Assembly (NCBI GenBank): GCA_903910385.1
Contig: CAIVZM010000022.1
Coordinates: 62,001-126,000, forward strand
Direction: 5' to 3'
Length of the DNA: 64,000 nucleotides
Source of the DNA: an uncultured Armatimonadota bacterium
GTDB taxonomy: Bacteria > Armatimonadota > Armatimonadia > Armatimonadales > Armatimonadaceae
This document shows, piece by piece, positions 25,859-35,197 of this stretch; the first letter of the stretch is position 1, and every line of letters begins with the position of its first letter. The position numbers were made by a program, and so were the translations under genes. The notes beneath the pieces were generated by a model. It was not told where the DNA came from. It saw only the letters and a list, made by a program, of their open reading frames with translations, and did no database searches.

Positions 25859-27102
25859 AGAAGGAACCGCTGAGGCGGTCGCTCATTCCGGGCGGCGTCT
25901 GTGCGGCGAAGGGTTTTCGGGTTGCTGGAGTGCGATGCGGGATTAAGCGTAAGCGAAGGGATATTGCGCTTCTGGTATGTGACGCTCCCGATGGTAAGGA
26001 AGCGACGGCGGCGGCGACTTTCACTCAGAACCGATTGCGCGCCCCCTGTGCTGATCGAGGTGAAACGATTATCCGAAACGGCGACGGGGAAATTCGGGCG
26101 ATTGTCGTAAACGCGGGCAATGCGAACGCCGGAAATGGACCGCAAGGCGTTAAGGATAACGAGGCGATGGCTTTTCTCGCGGCCGCCGAGATCGGGAGCG
26201 AACCTTCGCGAGTTCTCACTGCGTCTACAGGCATTATCGGGAATCCGATGCCGATGGAACGGGTAGCTTCCGGTATCCGTGAAGCGGCGGCTGCCCTGAC
26301 GCACTCGGCGGAAGCAGCATCTGAGGCGGCGGAAGCCATCCTGACCACCGATACCTTCAGCAAGGAATACGCGATAGAAGTGGAAATCGACGGCTTTCCC
26401 GTTCGTATCGGCGGAATGGCGAAGGGCTCCGGGATGATCGCACCTAATATGGCGACCATGCTGGCATTCATCACGACAGATGCCGCCGTCGCTGCGCCTG
26501 TTTTACAATTGGCGCTGAAACGGGCTGTCGATATTTCCTTCAACCGTCTGACCGTGGACGGCGACACCTCAACTAATGATTCCTGTTTTCTTCTGGCTTC
26601 CGGCGCTTCTGGCGGGGCTGATATTCAGGATGATCAATCTCCAGCATTCGAGGATTTCCTTGAGGCGTTGACCGAAGTTTGCGTCCATCTTGCGAAGGAG
26701 ATCGCCCGGGATGGGGAAGGTGCGACCAAACTTGTCACTGTCACCGTCTTCGGCGCGGAGCAGGAGAAAGATGCGGACGCCATCGCCCGAACAATCGCAG
26801 AATCGCCGCTGGTCAAAACGGCTCTTTTCGGTAATGATCCGAACTGGGGGCGAATCCTCGCCGCATCGGGACGTGCCGGGGTTCCTTTCGATCCGCAGAA
26901 AGTGACAGCGACCCTTGCCGGGACGACCATTTTCAGTCAAGGCATTCCCACTGATTTCGACGCCGCCGCGCTTTCCAAAACGATGTCGGCGAAGGAAGTC
27001 ACGATTACTGTTGACTTATCCTCAGGTGACGCCACCGCGACCTTTTATACCTGCGATTTCAGTTACGACTATGTCCGCATCAATGCGGAATACCATACAT
27101 AG
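25849..27102 (+). CDS. argJ: Bifunctional ornithine acetyltransferase / N-acetylglutamate synthase
   Basis: A 417-residue enzyme that moves the acetyl group from N-acetylornithine to glutamate, recycling it in the arginine pathway. The precursor cleaves itself at the Ala-Thr bond in NMATMLAF (Ala202/Thr203); the new N-terminal threonine is the nucleophile. Other blocks are VVNAGNANAGNG, STGIIGNPMPME, MAKGSGMIAPN and NDPNWGRILAASGRAG. The ORF is open 14 codons further upstream, but the ATG at 25849 follows GGAAGGCGG and overlaps argC by 10 bp, which favours coupled translation. The acetyl-CoA-dependent activity cannot be read from the sequence. No separate argA is seen. Confidence 0.96.
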   Translation: MAVEKEPLRRSLIPGGVCAAKGFRVAGVRCGIKRKRRDIALLVCDAPDGKEATAAATFTQNRLRAPCADRGETIIRNGDGEIRAIVVNAGNANAGNGPQGVKDNEAMAFLAAAEIGSEPSRVLTASTGIIGNPMPMERVASGIREAAAALTHSAEAASEAAEAILTTDTFSKEYAIEVEIDGFPVRIGGMAKGSGMIAPNMATMLAFITTDAAVAAPVLQLALKRAVDISFNRLTVDGDTSTNDSCFLLASGASGGADIQDDQSPAFEDFLEALTEVCVHLAKEIARDGEGATKLVTVTVFGAEQEKDADAIARTIAESPLVKTALFGNDPNWGRILAASGRAGVPFDPQKVTATLAGTTIFSQGIPTDFDAAALSKTMSAKEVTITVDLSSGDATATFYTCDFSYDYVRINAEYHT

Positions 27103-27274
27103 GAGTTCGGAATGAGAAGTGAGAAATTAACCGTGATGCCGAAGGGGGGCGCCGCTTGTTGCGGTTGGCATCGTTAAGAGCGGATAGTGGTTTTGGTCGC
27201 CCTTGCAACGGCGTTTTATGTTGTCGGTGTGGTTGGCATTCGAGACGCAATGACGTCTTTATTTTGGAGAAGCG

Positions 27275-28168
27275 GTGACAAAATTGATGAATCCTGATTT
27301 GCAGGCGGAAATACTATCACAGGCGTTGCCGTATATTCGGCGGTTCGCCGGGGCGACGCTGGTCATTAAGTATGGCGGTGCGGCGATGCTGGACGACGAT
27401 CTCAAACGCGCCGTGATGCGCGACCTCGCTCTGATGCGTTTTGTCGGGATTAACCCGATTCTGGTGCATGGCGGCGGACCGGAAGTCTCCGAGGCGATGC
27501 GGAAGATGGGCAAGGAACCGGAATTCATCGGCGGCCTTCGTGTCACCGATGCGGAGACAATGGAAATCGTCGAGATGGTGCTCACCGGAAAGACAAACAA
27601 GGGCATTGTCTCCTTGCTCAATGGTGAAGGACTGAATGCTGTCGGTCTCTCGGGCAAGGATGCCAATCTACTGGTAGCAGTCAAGGAAACGGCGCGAGGG
27701 GATATCGGCTTTGTCGGACGTATCACTCAGGTGAATCCGGGGATTGTCCACACGCTGACGGCGGCGGGCTATGTCCCGGTGATTTCGTCGGTCGCTATCG
27801 GGCAGGACGGGGCTTCCTATAATGTGAATGCCGATACGGCGGCGGGCGAACTGGCGGTCGCTCTCGGTGCAAAAAAACTGATCCTGATGACCGATGTGGA
27901 AGGACTCTATCGTGACTTCAATGACAAGTCTTCCCTGATATCCGAACTGACCGCAGCGGAAGCGCGACGTATGGTCAATTCCGGCGCAATTGATGCGGGC
28001 ATGATCCCCAAACTGGAAGCCTGTGTGGACTCCGTTGAGGATGGAGTCGAACGCGCCCATATCATCGATGGTCGCCGTCCCCACTCACTCCTGATAGAAA
28101 TCTTCACGGATTCCGGGATCGGGACAATGATTCATGCCGCACAGGGCTATCGTCCCCGATTGGTGTGA
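27275..28168 (+). CDS. argB: Acetylglutamate kinase
   Basis: The kinase phosphorylates N-acetylglutamate, second step of arginine synthesis. The 297-residue protein has the amino-acid-kinase fold with LVIKYGGAAMLDD (about 29-41), ILVHGGGPEVSEAM, FIGGLRVTDAETMEIVEMV and GAKKLILMTDVEGLY. It keeps the N-terminal helix (AEILSQALPYIRRF) and the HSLLIEIFTDSGIGTMI tail that mark the arginine-inhibited type, so feedback inhibition is likely. The start is GTG at 27275, with GGAGA 7 bases upstream. The 172-bp gap from argJ contains a hairpin (GATGCC...GGCATC around an inner CCGC/GCGG stem). Confidence 0.96.
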   Translation: MTKLMNPDLQAEILSQALPYIRRFAGATLVIKYGGAAMLDDDLKRAVMRDLALMRFVGINPILVHGGGPEVSEAMRKMGKEPEFIGGLRVTDAETMEIVEMVLTGKTNKGIVSLLNGEGLNAVGLSGKDANLLVAVKETARGDIGFVGRITQVNPGIVHTLTAAGYVPVISSVAIGQDGASYNVNADTAAGELAVALGAKKLILMTDVEGLYRDFNDKSSLISELTAAEARRMVNSGAIDAGMIPKLEACVDSVEDGVERAHIIDGRRPHSLLIEIFTDSGIGTMIHAAQGYRPRLV

Positions 28169-28252
28169 TTTTCTCAAAGCGTCTCACCCGGAATGCCGGT
28201 AGATTTGAGGGATTACTGAGGTCAGGTCAAACCCTACCCACAGGAGCAAAAC

Positions 28253-29206
28253 ATGATGGCAAACGAAGCGACGGATAACGAAATAATTCTTGCGTCGGGC
28301 GATTTGCGCGTCCGGGTCTCACCGTTCGGGGCGTCCCTGCGCGGGATGTGGCGGGAGACGGCGAACGGGATTCAGGAAATAATCACCAGTTATAGCGGCG
28401 TGAAAAATAAGGTCGGCGGACAAGGCGATGTCCTGATTCCTTTTCCGGGTCGCGTCCGCGACGGCAAATACTCCTTCAACGGCGGATCCTACGAAATGAC
28501 GCGCAACGACAAAGATGGCCCTAATGCCATTCACGGTTTTGTGCGTTTGAAAACCTGGGTAACGTTTCTGAACAGCGGCGAATCAGCGACATTCACCACC
28601 AGCATTGCGTCGGAAGACGCTCCCGGTTATCCCTTTGCGCTCACTATCACGGTTTGTTATACGCTCCGTGACAGCGGGCTTCAGTGCGAGTTCACGGTGA
28701 AAAACGAAGGCGATCAACTGGCGCCGGTCGCCGCAGGGTTCCATCCCTATTTCACGGTCGGTTCGGATTTGATCGACTTGGACTTATTGACGCTTCCTTT
28801 TAACGCTTTTCTGGAATTCCAGAATTTGTTACCAACAGGAAACATCGTTCCTGTGGAGGGAACGCCCTTCGATTTCCGAACGCCGCAAATCATTGCTGGA
28901 ACAGTATTCAATACCTGCTTCGTTGCGCCGCTTCCGGACGACGATGGAAAGACCCGGATTCGTCTGTCTACGATGGATGGGAAACGCGCCGTTACTGTCT
29001 GGATGGATGCGTCCTTTGGCTATGTCGTCCTGTATTCCGGCGATCCGTTGCCGGAGACTCATCGGCGTCGTTCGCTTGCCATCGAACCGATGACCTGTGG
29101 AACAGATGCTTTCAATCACCCGGAATGGGGTCTTGTGACGCTCGCTCCCGGCGAGATGTTTAAGGGGGCGTGGGGCGTCACTCCGGAATTTGGAGACAGA
29201 ACGTGA
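28253..29206 (+). CDS. Aldose 1-epimerase (GalM) family protein
   Basis: A 317-residue cytoplasmic protein of the galactose-mutarotase fold, interconverting alpha and beta anomers of a sugar. Conserved residues are His94 (NAIHGFVR), catalytic His164 (AGFHPYF), the catalytic Glu in LAIEPMTCGTDAFNHPE, and the FPGRVRDGKYSF block. There is no signal peptide. AGGAG precedes the first ATG of an ATGATG pair. It begins the sugar-handling block inside the arginine region, 84 bp after argB. Its stop overlaps a 40-codon ORF (GTGA). The exact sugar is unknown. Confidence 0.9.
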   Translation: MMANEATDNEIILASGDLRVRVSPFGASLRGMWRETANGIQEIITSYSGVKNKVGGQGDVLIPFPGRVRDGKYSFNGGSYEMTRNDKDGPNAIHGFVRLKTWVTFLNSGESATFTTSIASEDAPGYPFALTITVCYTLRDSGLQCEFTVKNEGDQLAPVAAGFHPYFTVGSDLIDLDLLTLPFNAFLEFQNLLPTGNIVPVEGTPFDFRTPQIIAGTVFNTCFVAPLPDDDGKTRIRLSTMDGKRAVTVWMDASFGYVVLYSGDPLPETHRRRSLAIEPMTCGTDAFNHPEWGLVTLAPGEMFKGAWGVTPEFGDRT

Positions 29207-29325
29207 ATGCTGTAGAAGCAACGTTCGTGAAAGCCTTCATCACCCGTGACAGCCGGGAGAGATGGTCACAATTTCTGCCATCAGAGGAAAAAGGAATCAC
29301 GGAACCTGAAATGCCAACACAATGA
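29203..29325 (+). CDS. 40-codon ORF bridging the epimerase and acetyltransferase genes
   Basis: The ORF starts with GTG at 29203, overlapping the epimerase stop (GTGA), and ends with TGA at 29323-29325, overlapping the acetyltransferase start (ATGA). It would encode 40 residues containing ATFVKAFITRDSRERWSQFL. Exact four-base overlaps at both ends are what translation-coupled operon genes show. I do not recognise the product. The segment looks like the N-terminal part of a longer protein, so it may be a shortened gene. No independent ribosome-binding site is needed if coupled. Confidence 0.45.
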   Translation: MNAVEATFVKAFITRDSRERWSQFLPSEEKGITEPEMPTQ

Positions 29326-29918
29326 AAGACACGACAAACCAGCTTACCCTGCGCGTAGCGGATATTTCCGAAGCGGAAGCACTGATTGAATTGACGCACG
29401 CCGCATTTGCGGAGTACGAATTGACTTCCTATCCTTCGCGTGTGGCGGAGGAAACGGCGGAGACGATTCGCGGACAAATGGCGGCGGGAGATCGTGTTTT
29501 TGTGGTGGAACGCGGCGCGGATAAACTCGCCTGCGTGCGTTGTCGTGTCGATGGCGACGCCCTGTATTTCTACCGACTGGCGGTGCATCCGTCGGCGCGG
29601 CGGCAGGGAATCGCCCGAATGATACTCGCTTTTCTGGAGTGCGTCGCCCGGTCGGAAGGACGGCGGCGTCTGACCTGTTGCGTCCGGGAGCGGGAATCGG
29701 GAAATGTCGCTCTTTATAAGGGCGCGGGATTTCATGAGTTCGGCGAACCCAGTACCAAGATTCGGGGAGGCAATCCGGTGGTGAGTCTCAATATGGAGAA
29801 GGTATTAATGCCGTTTATGGCGAACGGACGCGCTAAGATGCCGATTTCTTCTTTCGGCTATCCCTTATCCCATCTATCGAAAGCGGGCTCAAGCCCGGAA
29901 CAGGGCGCCTCCCAATGA
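29322..29918 (+). CDS. GNAT-family N-acetyltransferase
   Basis: A 198-residue acetyl-CoA-dependent acetyltransferase. Motif A is LAVHPSARRQGIARMIL (acetyl-CoA pyrophosphate loop RQGIAR), preceded by the strand ALYFYR and followed by the motif B region NVALYKGAGFHEFGE. The fold ends near residue 160; the last 35 residues have no clear family match. The substrate may be an amino acid or amino sugar. Given the GH109-like gene overlapping its 3' end by 4 bp, an amino-sugar role is possible, but argA-like activity cannot be excluded because it lies in the arginine region. Confidence 0.88.
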   Translation: MKDTTNQLTLRVADISEAEALIELTHAAFAEYELTSYPSRVAEETAETIRGQMAAGDRVFVVERGADKLACVRCRVDGDALYFYRLAVHPSARRQGIARMILAFLECVARSEGRRRLTCCVRERESGNVALYKGAGFHEFGEPSTKIRGGNPVVSLNMEKVLMPFMANGRAKMPISSFGYPLSHLSKAGSSPEQGASQ

Positions 29919-31246
29919 GCGAACAACCTTTGACCCGACGTGAGCTGATCAGAAACGCCGTTGGCGTGAGTGCAGGTCTGACAGCGGTAGTGACGACAGA
30001 AACATCCGCCACGGCAAAACGCGCAGGAAACAAGACCATGCGCCGGGTTCCCTTTGAACGGCGCAATGTGGTGCGCGTCGGGTTCATCGGACTCGGCGGA
30101 CGAGGGAGCTATCTCTTTGGCGACCTGCTGACGCTCGAAAACGTTCAGGTGATAGCGGTCTGTGATCTGGTCGCCAGTCGGGCGGAAGACGCCGCAAAAC
30201 GCGCCGAGGCGGCGGGAAAGAAGCGACCAGAGACCTATAGCGGCTCGGAAACCAGCTACAAAAAACTCTGTGAACGGGACGATCTGGACATCATCTACAT
30301 CGCGACCCCTTGGAATTGGCATGTCCCCATGGCGCTGGAGGGGATGGAACACGGAAAGCATGTCGCTGTCGAAGTTCCCGCCGCAACGACCCTTGAAGAC
30401 TGCTGGAAATTGGTAGACACATCCGAACGAACCCGCCGACACTGCATGATGTTGGAGAACTGTTGCTATGGGCAAAGCGAAATGATGGTCTTGAACATGG
30501 TCAAAGCGGGCCTGTTCGGGGACATTACCCATGGCGAAGCCGCCTATATCCATAATCTGCGCGGTCTTCTTCTGGAAGACGCTGGAGAAGGTCTGTGGCG
30601 CCGTTTCCCACATATTCAGCGCAACGGTAACCTCTACCCAACCCACGGACTCGGTCCGGTGGCGAATTACATGGACATTCACCGGGGTGACCGCTTTGAA
30701 TTGATCGTCTCCATGGCAAGTAAAGAAGCGAGCCTGACCGCTTATCGTGACGCCCATACTGCGCCGGATAGCACGAAGCGCAAGGAGAAATATCGGTGCG
30801 GCGATATGAATGTCAGCATGATACGAACGGCGCTCGGAAGAACGATCATGCTCCAGCATGATGTGGTGACGCCGCGACCCTATGACCGGATCAACCTGAT
30901 CGCCGGGACGAAGGGAACCTTTCGGGACTATCCGGTACGCCTCTATCTGGACGGTCAGGTGGGTGGCGAAGAATGGACTAATCTGGATGCGCACCGAGAA
31001 AAGTACGAGCACACGCTCTGGAAAAGCATGGGAGATATCGCCCGCAAGCACGGCGGTCATGGCGGAATGGACTTCCTCATGAACTATCGCGTTATCCAGT
31101 GCATCCATGAAGGAACCGCGCCCGACTTGGATGTGTATGATGCCGCCGCGTTGAGCGCCTCTGGCCCTCTTTCCGAAATGTCGCTGGCGCGAAACTGCAG
31201 TTCCGTAAAATTCCCGGACTTCACGCGTGGAAACTGGGGAGCGTAA
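29915..31246 (+). CDS. Gfo/Idh/MocA oxidoreductase, GH109-like, with Tat signal
   Basis: A 443-residue exported NAD-dependent protein. The N-terminus has a twin-arginine-type signal (LTRRELIRNAVGVSAGLTAV). The Rossmann fold follows (VRVGFIGLGGRGSYLF, VIAVCDLVASRAEDA). The block IATPWNWHVPMALEGMEHGKHVAVEVPAA, then RRHCMMLENCCYG and LYPTHGLGPVANYM, matches GH109 alpha-N-acetylgalactosaminidases, which cleave glycosides by an NAD-dependent redox mechanism. The substrate is likely an N-acetylhexosaminide, by family. It is translation-coupled to the acetyltransferase (ATGA at 29915-29918). A simple dehydrogenase role is the alternative. Confidence 0.85.
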   Translation: MSEQPLTRRELIRNAVGVSAGLTAVVTTETSATAKRAGNKTMRRVPFERRNVVRVGFIGLGGRGSYLFGDLLTLENVQVIAVCDLVASRAEDAAKRAEAAGKKRPETYSGSETSYKKLCERDDLDIIYIATPWNWHVPMALEGMEHGKHVAVEVPAATTLEDCWKLVDTSERTRRHCMMLENCCYGQSEMMVLNMVKAGLFGDITHGEAAYIHNLRGLLLEDAGEGLWRRFPHIQRNGNLYPTHGLGPVANYMDIHRGDRFELIVSMASKEASLTAYRDAHTAPDSTKRKEKYRCGDMNVSMIRTALGRTIMLQHDVVTPRPYDRINLIAGTKGTFRDYPVRLYLDGQVGGEEWTNLDAHREKYEHTLWKSMGDIARKHGGHGGMDFLMNYRVIQCIHEGTAPDLDVYDAAALSASGPLSEMSLARNCSSVKFPDFTRGNWGA

Positions 31247-31291
31247 GAATCCGACTGGATCAATTGATCGGTCATAAAGAAGGGTAAGCGT

Positions 31292-32032
31292 ATGACGCCC
31301 GAAGAAAAATTTCTCGTCGATTTGCAGGGATATCTGGTCATCAAAAATGTTCTGACGTCGGATGAGGTCGCTGAACTGAATGCGATTGCAGAAGTCAAGT
31401 TCCCGCCGGTTCCGGGTCGTCCGGACAGGCGGCAGAACAATGTTTCGCAGTGGGGCGCACCGTACCAGAAGTTGATCGATCATCCGAAAATCGTCCCGTA
31501 TCTTGTGGAACTGATCGATTCTAAATTTCGCCTTGACCATGATTATTGCATCTTTATGGAACCGGGCGCCGAGGGAGGTTCGCTCCACGGCGGCGAGGGA
31601 CATGAAGGTGATCACTGGTACAAATACCGCGACGGTCAGATTCGAAACGGTTTATGTGTGATTACGTTCTTTCTCTCTGATGCCGAAGTCGGCGATGGTG
31701 GTTTCGCCTGTATTCCCGGTTCCCATAAAAGCAACTTTCTGGACGCCATTCCGCGCGATGTTCTCGAATGGAAAAAGGAAGCCCCCTATGTGGTGCAACC
31801 CGCAGTTGAAGCGGGGGACGCCCTGTTCTTCACGGAAGCGTTGATTCATGGAACTATGTCCTGGAGAGCGCAACATGAGAGAAGAGCGTTACTGTACAAA
31901 TACAGTCCCGGTCATTCCGCCTGGTCGCAGAAATACTATGATATGGAAGCGTATCCTGACCTGACCGACCAACAACGGCGAATTCTCGCTCCGCCTTCCG
32001 TCGGCAGTCGAACCAATGTGGTGCAACCCTGA
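31292..32032 (+). CDS. Phytanoyl-CoA dioxygenase-like protein
   Basis: A 246-residue protein with the PhyH layout: an N-terminal YLVIKNVLTSDEVAELNAI block, LCVITFFLSDAEVGDGGFACIPGSHKSNF in the core, and a distal histidine in TEALIHGTMSWR (His186) followed by RRALLYKYSPG. The first iron ligand is less standard: SLHGGEGHEGDHWYKY offers His99 but no plain HxD, so the metal site may differ. It sits between the GH109-like gene and a sugar-binding protein with short gaps (45 and 26 bp), probably one transcript, which points to oxidation of a sugar or glycoside. Confidence 0.82.
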   Translation: MTPEEKFLVDLQGYLVIKNVLTSDEVAELNAIAEVKFPPVPGRPDRRQNNVSQWGAPYQKLIDHPKIVPYLVELIDSKFRLDHDYCIFMEPGAEGGSLHGGEGHEGDHWYKYRDGQIRNGLCVITFFLSDAEVGDGGFACIPGSHKSNFLDAIPRDVLEWKKEAPYVVQPAVEAGDALFFTEALIHGTMSWRAQHERRALLYKYSPGHSAWSQKYYDMEAYPDLTDQQRRILAPPSVGSRTNVVQP

Positions 32033-32058
32033 GCGCAGGGAAGGATAGTCGTGCGCAA

Positions 32059-33396
32059 ATGCTAAAAAACCGCGCTATAAAAAGGGCTCTGTGTTTTCTT
32101 CCTGCTCTGTCGCTTCTTACCCAGACAGGATGTCATCTCGAATCGGAGGCAGACAGCAAAAAGACAACCATCGAGGTCGCTGTCTTCGAGGGTGGGTATG
32201 GTCTCGACTGGCATAAAAACGTCGCGCGACAATACGAGGCGATGCATCCTGAAATCAAGGTGAATCTCTGGGGTGATCCCCGTGTCGATGAGAAAATCAA
32301 GCCCCGTATCCTGCGCGGTGATCCGCCGGATCTTGCCAGTTGTAATGTCCCGGTCTGGAAATTGATCGTGAGCGGAAAACTTTACCCTCTCAACGAAGCG
32401 CTGGATTCCCCGGCGTATGGTCAGAAGATTACCTTCCGGGATTCTCTGGTGCATGGTGTCCTCAACGACACGATTTACAAAGGTAAGGCGTACGCCATGC
32501 CGACGAATCTGGGCTCCTGGGTCTGCTGGTACGACAAGAAGCAATTTCGGGAGCATGGATGGACGCCACCTAAAACGTGGGGCGAATTCATGACTCTCTG
32601 CGAAAAGATCAAGGCGTCAGGAATTGCGCCTCTGGCGTTTCAGGGTAAGTACCCGTACTACGCCTGGGCGGTGCTTCTGAGTGTCTACCAGAGATTGACG
32701 CCTTTCGAAAACTGGTACGCCATGCAGGATTTGAAGCCCGGGGCGTTCACCGACCCGGACTTCATCAAGGCGGCGCGGTTGATGCAGGACATGGCGGTGA
32801 AATACTACCAGCCTGGCGCAATGGCAATGACGCACACCGAGTCCCAACTGGAATGGGTCAATGGTCGTGCTGCAATGGTGTTCTGCGGTCTGTGGCTGAA
32901 GAACGAGATGAAGAAGGCGATTCCTCCCGGCTTCGAGATGGCGTGTTTCGCCGTCCCGCCCGTGGAGGGCGGAAAAGGCGATCCCGCCGCGATCTATGCG
33001 GGCGGTGGCGAGAACTTCTTCGTCTTTTCCGAAGCCAAACACCCGAAGGAAGCGTCCGACTTCCTCAAATACATGATGAGTATGGAACCTGCCCACGCCT
33101 ATATTCAGAAGCTGGACACCCTATCTCCGGTTAAGGACAGTGTCAAAGGGTTGAAGATATCACCGGAGTTGCAGAGCGCAGTCGATGTGATGGATGTAAG
33201 TACGCGCATCTATTCCGACCGACTGACTGGACTGTACCCGGAATTCGATAAAGGCCCCCTGCACGATGCCCTGGCGGACCTGCTTTCCGGGAAGTGTACG
33301 CCCGAAGAATTTGGGAAGCGGTTGGAAGCCGCGGCGGATACAATTCGAAAAGACCCGGAAATCTACAAACCGCCCGCGAACGGAGTCCCGAAATGA
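32059..33396 (+). CDS. Sugar ABC transporter solute-binding lipoprotein
   Basis: A 445-residue family 1 extracytoplasmic binding protein. The N-terminus is a lipoprotein signal (LCFLPALSLLTQTGC, lipidated Cys). The mature protein shows IEVAVFEGGYGLDWHKNVARQYE, then PKTWGEFMTLCEKIKASG and VNGRAAMVFCGLWLKNEM, typical of carbohydrate-binding proteins. It feeds the two permeases whose genes follow with 4-bp overlaps. No ATPase gene accompanies them, so a shared MsmX/UgpC-type ATPase elsewhere is likely. The start is the ATG at 32059; the nearest purine-rich site is rather far upstream. Confidence 0.92.
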   Translation: MLKNRAIKRALCFLPALSLLTQTGCHLESEADSKKTTIEVAVFEGGYGLDWHKNVARQYEAMHPEIKVNLWGDPRVDEKIKPRILRGDPPDLASCNVPVWKLIVSGKLYPLNEALDSPAYGQKITFRDSLVHGVLNDTIYKGKAYAMPTNLGSWVCWYDKKQFREHGWTPPKTWGEFMTLCEKIKASGIAPLAFQGKYPYYAWAVLLSVYQRLTPFENWYAMQDLKPGAFTDPDFIKAARLMQDMAVKYYQPGAMAMTHTESQLEWVNGRAAMVFCGLWLKNEMKKAIPPGFEMACFAVPPVEGGKGDPAAIYAGGGENFFVFSEAKHPKEASDFLKYMMSMEPAHAYIQKLDTLSPVKDSVKGLKISPELQSAVDVMDVSTRIYSDRLTGLYPEFDKGPLHDALADLLSGKCTPEEFGKRLEAAADTIRKDPEIYKPPANGVPK

Positions 33397-34277
33397 CGAA
33401 ACGGAATGAACGAAATCTCTTTCTGTGGATGTTTCTGGGGCCGTCCGTGGCGTTGTACTCACTATTTGTACTATTGCCGACTATCAACGCCTTCCGCTAC
33501 AGTCTGACGCGATGGGATGGTCTGAGTCCGGCGGTCTGGGTGGGCTTGCAGAACTTCGCCCGAATACTAGACCCGAAGTCGCTTTTTTATACCGCTTTGG
33601 GGCACAATATCTTCCTGACACTGGCTCCCGGCATCTTCATCCTTGGGATGGCGTTACTTTTCGCCTACCTGATTCATCAGCGCATCAAGGGCGCGCGTCT
33701 TTTCCGGATTACATTTTTCTTTCCGAATGTCATCAGTTCCGTCGCCATCGCCATTCTCTGGGTCTTGATTTACAGCACATCGGCGGCGGGTTTGATCAAC
33801 AATGTTCTGAAAAGCGTTTTCCATTTCAAGGATGCGGTGCCGTTTACCGAGAGCAGCCATCTGTTGTGGGCGTTAGTCCCGATGATTGTCTGGAGCGCCA
33901 CTGGATTTTATATGGTTCTGTTTCTGGCGGCGATGGAGAATATTCCAGATTCCTTTTATGAAGCGGCGCGTCTGGATGGCGCATCGAATGGGAAGATTTT
34001 CTGGAGCATTACGCTTCCCCTGATGTGGGACGTGCTGACAACGGGCATCGTGTTCTTGATCGTCGGTGGGCTCAAATTCTTTGACGCGATCTGGGTTATG
34101 GAAAATGGACGCCCTTCGACTTCGACCCACACGCTCTCAAGCCTGATGTACGCCAAAGTTTTTGAGGAATACAATATCGGGTTCGGGACTGCTATCGCTG
34201 TCCTGCTTTTCCTGCTGGTTCTGATTGTGACGCTGGTAAGCCGACGCCTGTTACAGCGAGAAAGGCTGGAATATTGA
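33393..34277 (+). CDS. Sugar ABC transporter permease (MalF/UgpA type)
   Basis: A 294-residue inner-membrane permease with six membrane segments and the EAA loop SFYEAARLDGASNGKIFWSITLP. It starts MTKRNERNLFLWMFLGPSVALYSLFVLLP, the usual first-helix pattern. The frame is open 33 codons further upstream, inside the binding-protein gene, but the ATG at 33393 overlaps that gene's stop as ATGA and gives the standard length. Its own 3' end overlaps the next permease gene by 4 bp. Confidence 0.93.
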   Translation: MTKRNERNLFLWMFLGPSVALYSLFVLLPTINAFRYSLTRWDGLSPAVWVGLQNFARILDPKSLFYTALGHNIFLTLAPGIFILGMALLFAYLIHQRIKGARLFRITFFFPNVISSVAIAILWVLIYSTSAAGLINNVLKSVFHFKDAVPFTESSHLLWALVPMIVWSATGFYMVLFLAAMENIPDSFYEAARLDGASNGKIFWSITLPLMWDVLTTGIVFLIVGGLKFFDAIWVMENGRPSTSTHTLSSLMYAKVFEEYNIGFGTAIAVLLFLLVLIVTLVSRRLLQRERLEY

Positions 34278-35197
34278 AATCCATCGGTTCCTTTCTGAAA
34301 TACGCTTTGCTCATCGTCTATCTGATAGCGGTCGTTGCGCCTATGGCATGGGTCTTTCTGACCAGCGCAAAGAGTACGCAGGAATTCTACAAGAATCCTA
34401 TCGGTCTCCCGACTCTGGTCACTGCGCCGGACACAGCGACCTTCAACGCCTTCGCGGAAAACTACGAAAAAGCCTGGGTAGGCAGTAACTTCAGCCGCTA
34501 TTTTGTCAATAGCGTTATTGTTGTTAGTATTAGTTTGATTTTGATACTGTTACTCGGTAGCATGACGGCGTACGCTCTGGCGCGTTTTGAGTTTCGGGGG
34601 AAAAACTTTCTCTATGCATTGTTTCTCGCCGGTCTGCTCATTCCGATGCAACTTATCCTGATCCCGTTGTTTTTCCAATTCTCGGACATGGGAGAGGCAA
34701 TGACGGAGTTCTTCGCTCCGCTTGCCAGAGCGCTGGGGTTGGGTAAACTGACGATTTCCTTGCACGATTCGCACTTCGGTCTGATTTTGATTTATGTTGC
34801 GGCAAGTTTGCCTTTTACAGTCTTTACCCTGACCGCCTTCTTCCGAACCTTACCGAATGAACTGCGTGAAGCGTCCCTGATGGATGGCGCGAGTGAGTAT
34901 CGCACCTTTTTTCAGGTAATGTTACCGGTTGGAAAAGCGGGTCTGGTGACAGTCGCCATCTTCAACTTCCTCGGTTTGTGGAATGAATACCTGTTCGGGC
35001 TTGTCTTTCTGAGTGATGACCGATTGAAGACATTGCCGCTGGGATTGGCGAGTATCAGTATGCAGGCGCAGTACAAGAGCGATTTCGGTCTGCTGTTTGC
35101 GGGTTTGGTGATCGCTATGTTGCCGACCTTGATCACATATATTTTCCTGCAAGAACAACTCACAAAGGGGATTACCGCAGGCGCAGTGAAAGGGTGA
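34274..35197 (+). CDS. Sugar ABC transporter permease (MalG/UgpE type)
   Basis: A 307-residue permease with six membrane segments and the EAA loop ELREASLMDGASEYRTFFQVMLP. The start is TTG at 34274, overlapping the stop of the preceding permease (TTGA), with AAGGCTGGA just upstream. The next in-frame ATG is far downstream and would remove the first helix. The conserved ending QEQLTKGITAGAVKG matches the family. It is last in the sugar-uptake set; argD follows after 321 bp. Confidence 0.93.
   Translation: MKSIGSFLKYALLIVYLIAVVAPMAWVFLTSAKSTQEFYKNPIGLPTLVTAPDTATFNAFAENYEKAWVGSNFSRYFVNSVIVVSISLILILLLGSMTAYALARFEFRGKNFLYALFLAGLLIPMQLILIPLFFQFSDMGEAMTEFFAPLARALGLGKLTISLHDSHFGLILIYVAASLPFTVFTLTAFFRTLPNELREASLMDGASEYRTFFQVMLPVGKAGLVTVAIFNFLGLWNEYLFGLVFLSDDRLKTLPLGLASISMQAQYKSDFGLLFAGLVIAMLPTLITYIFLQEQLTKGITAGAVKG

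Noticed and set aside
29858-31615. 585-codon open frame on the minus strand
   Set aside because: It lies antisense to the GH109-like and PhyH genes, which have clear family motifs. Its translation has no recognisable motif and reflects codon bias of the sense genes.
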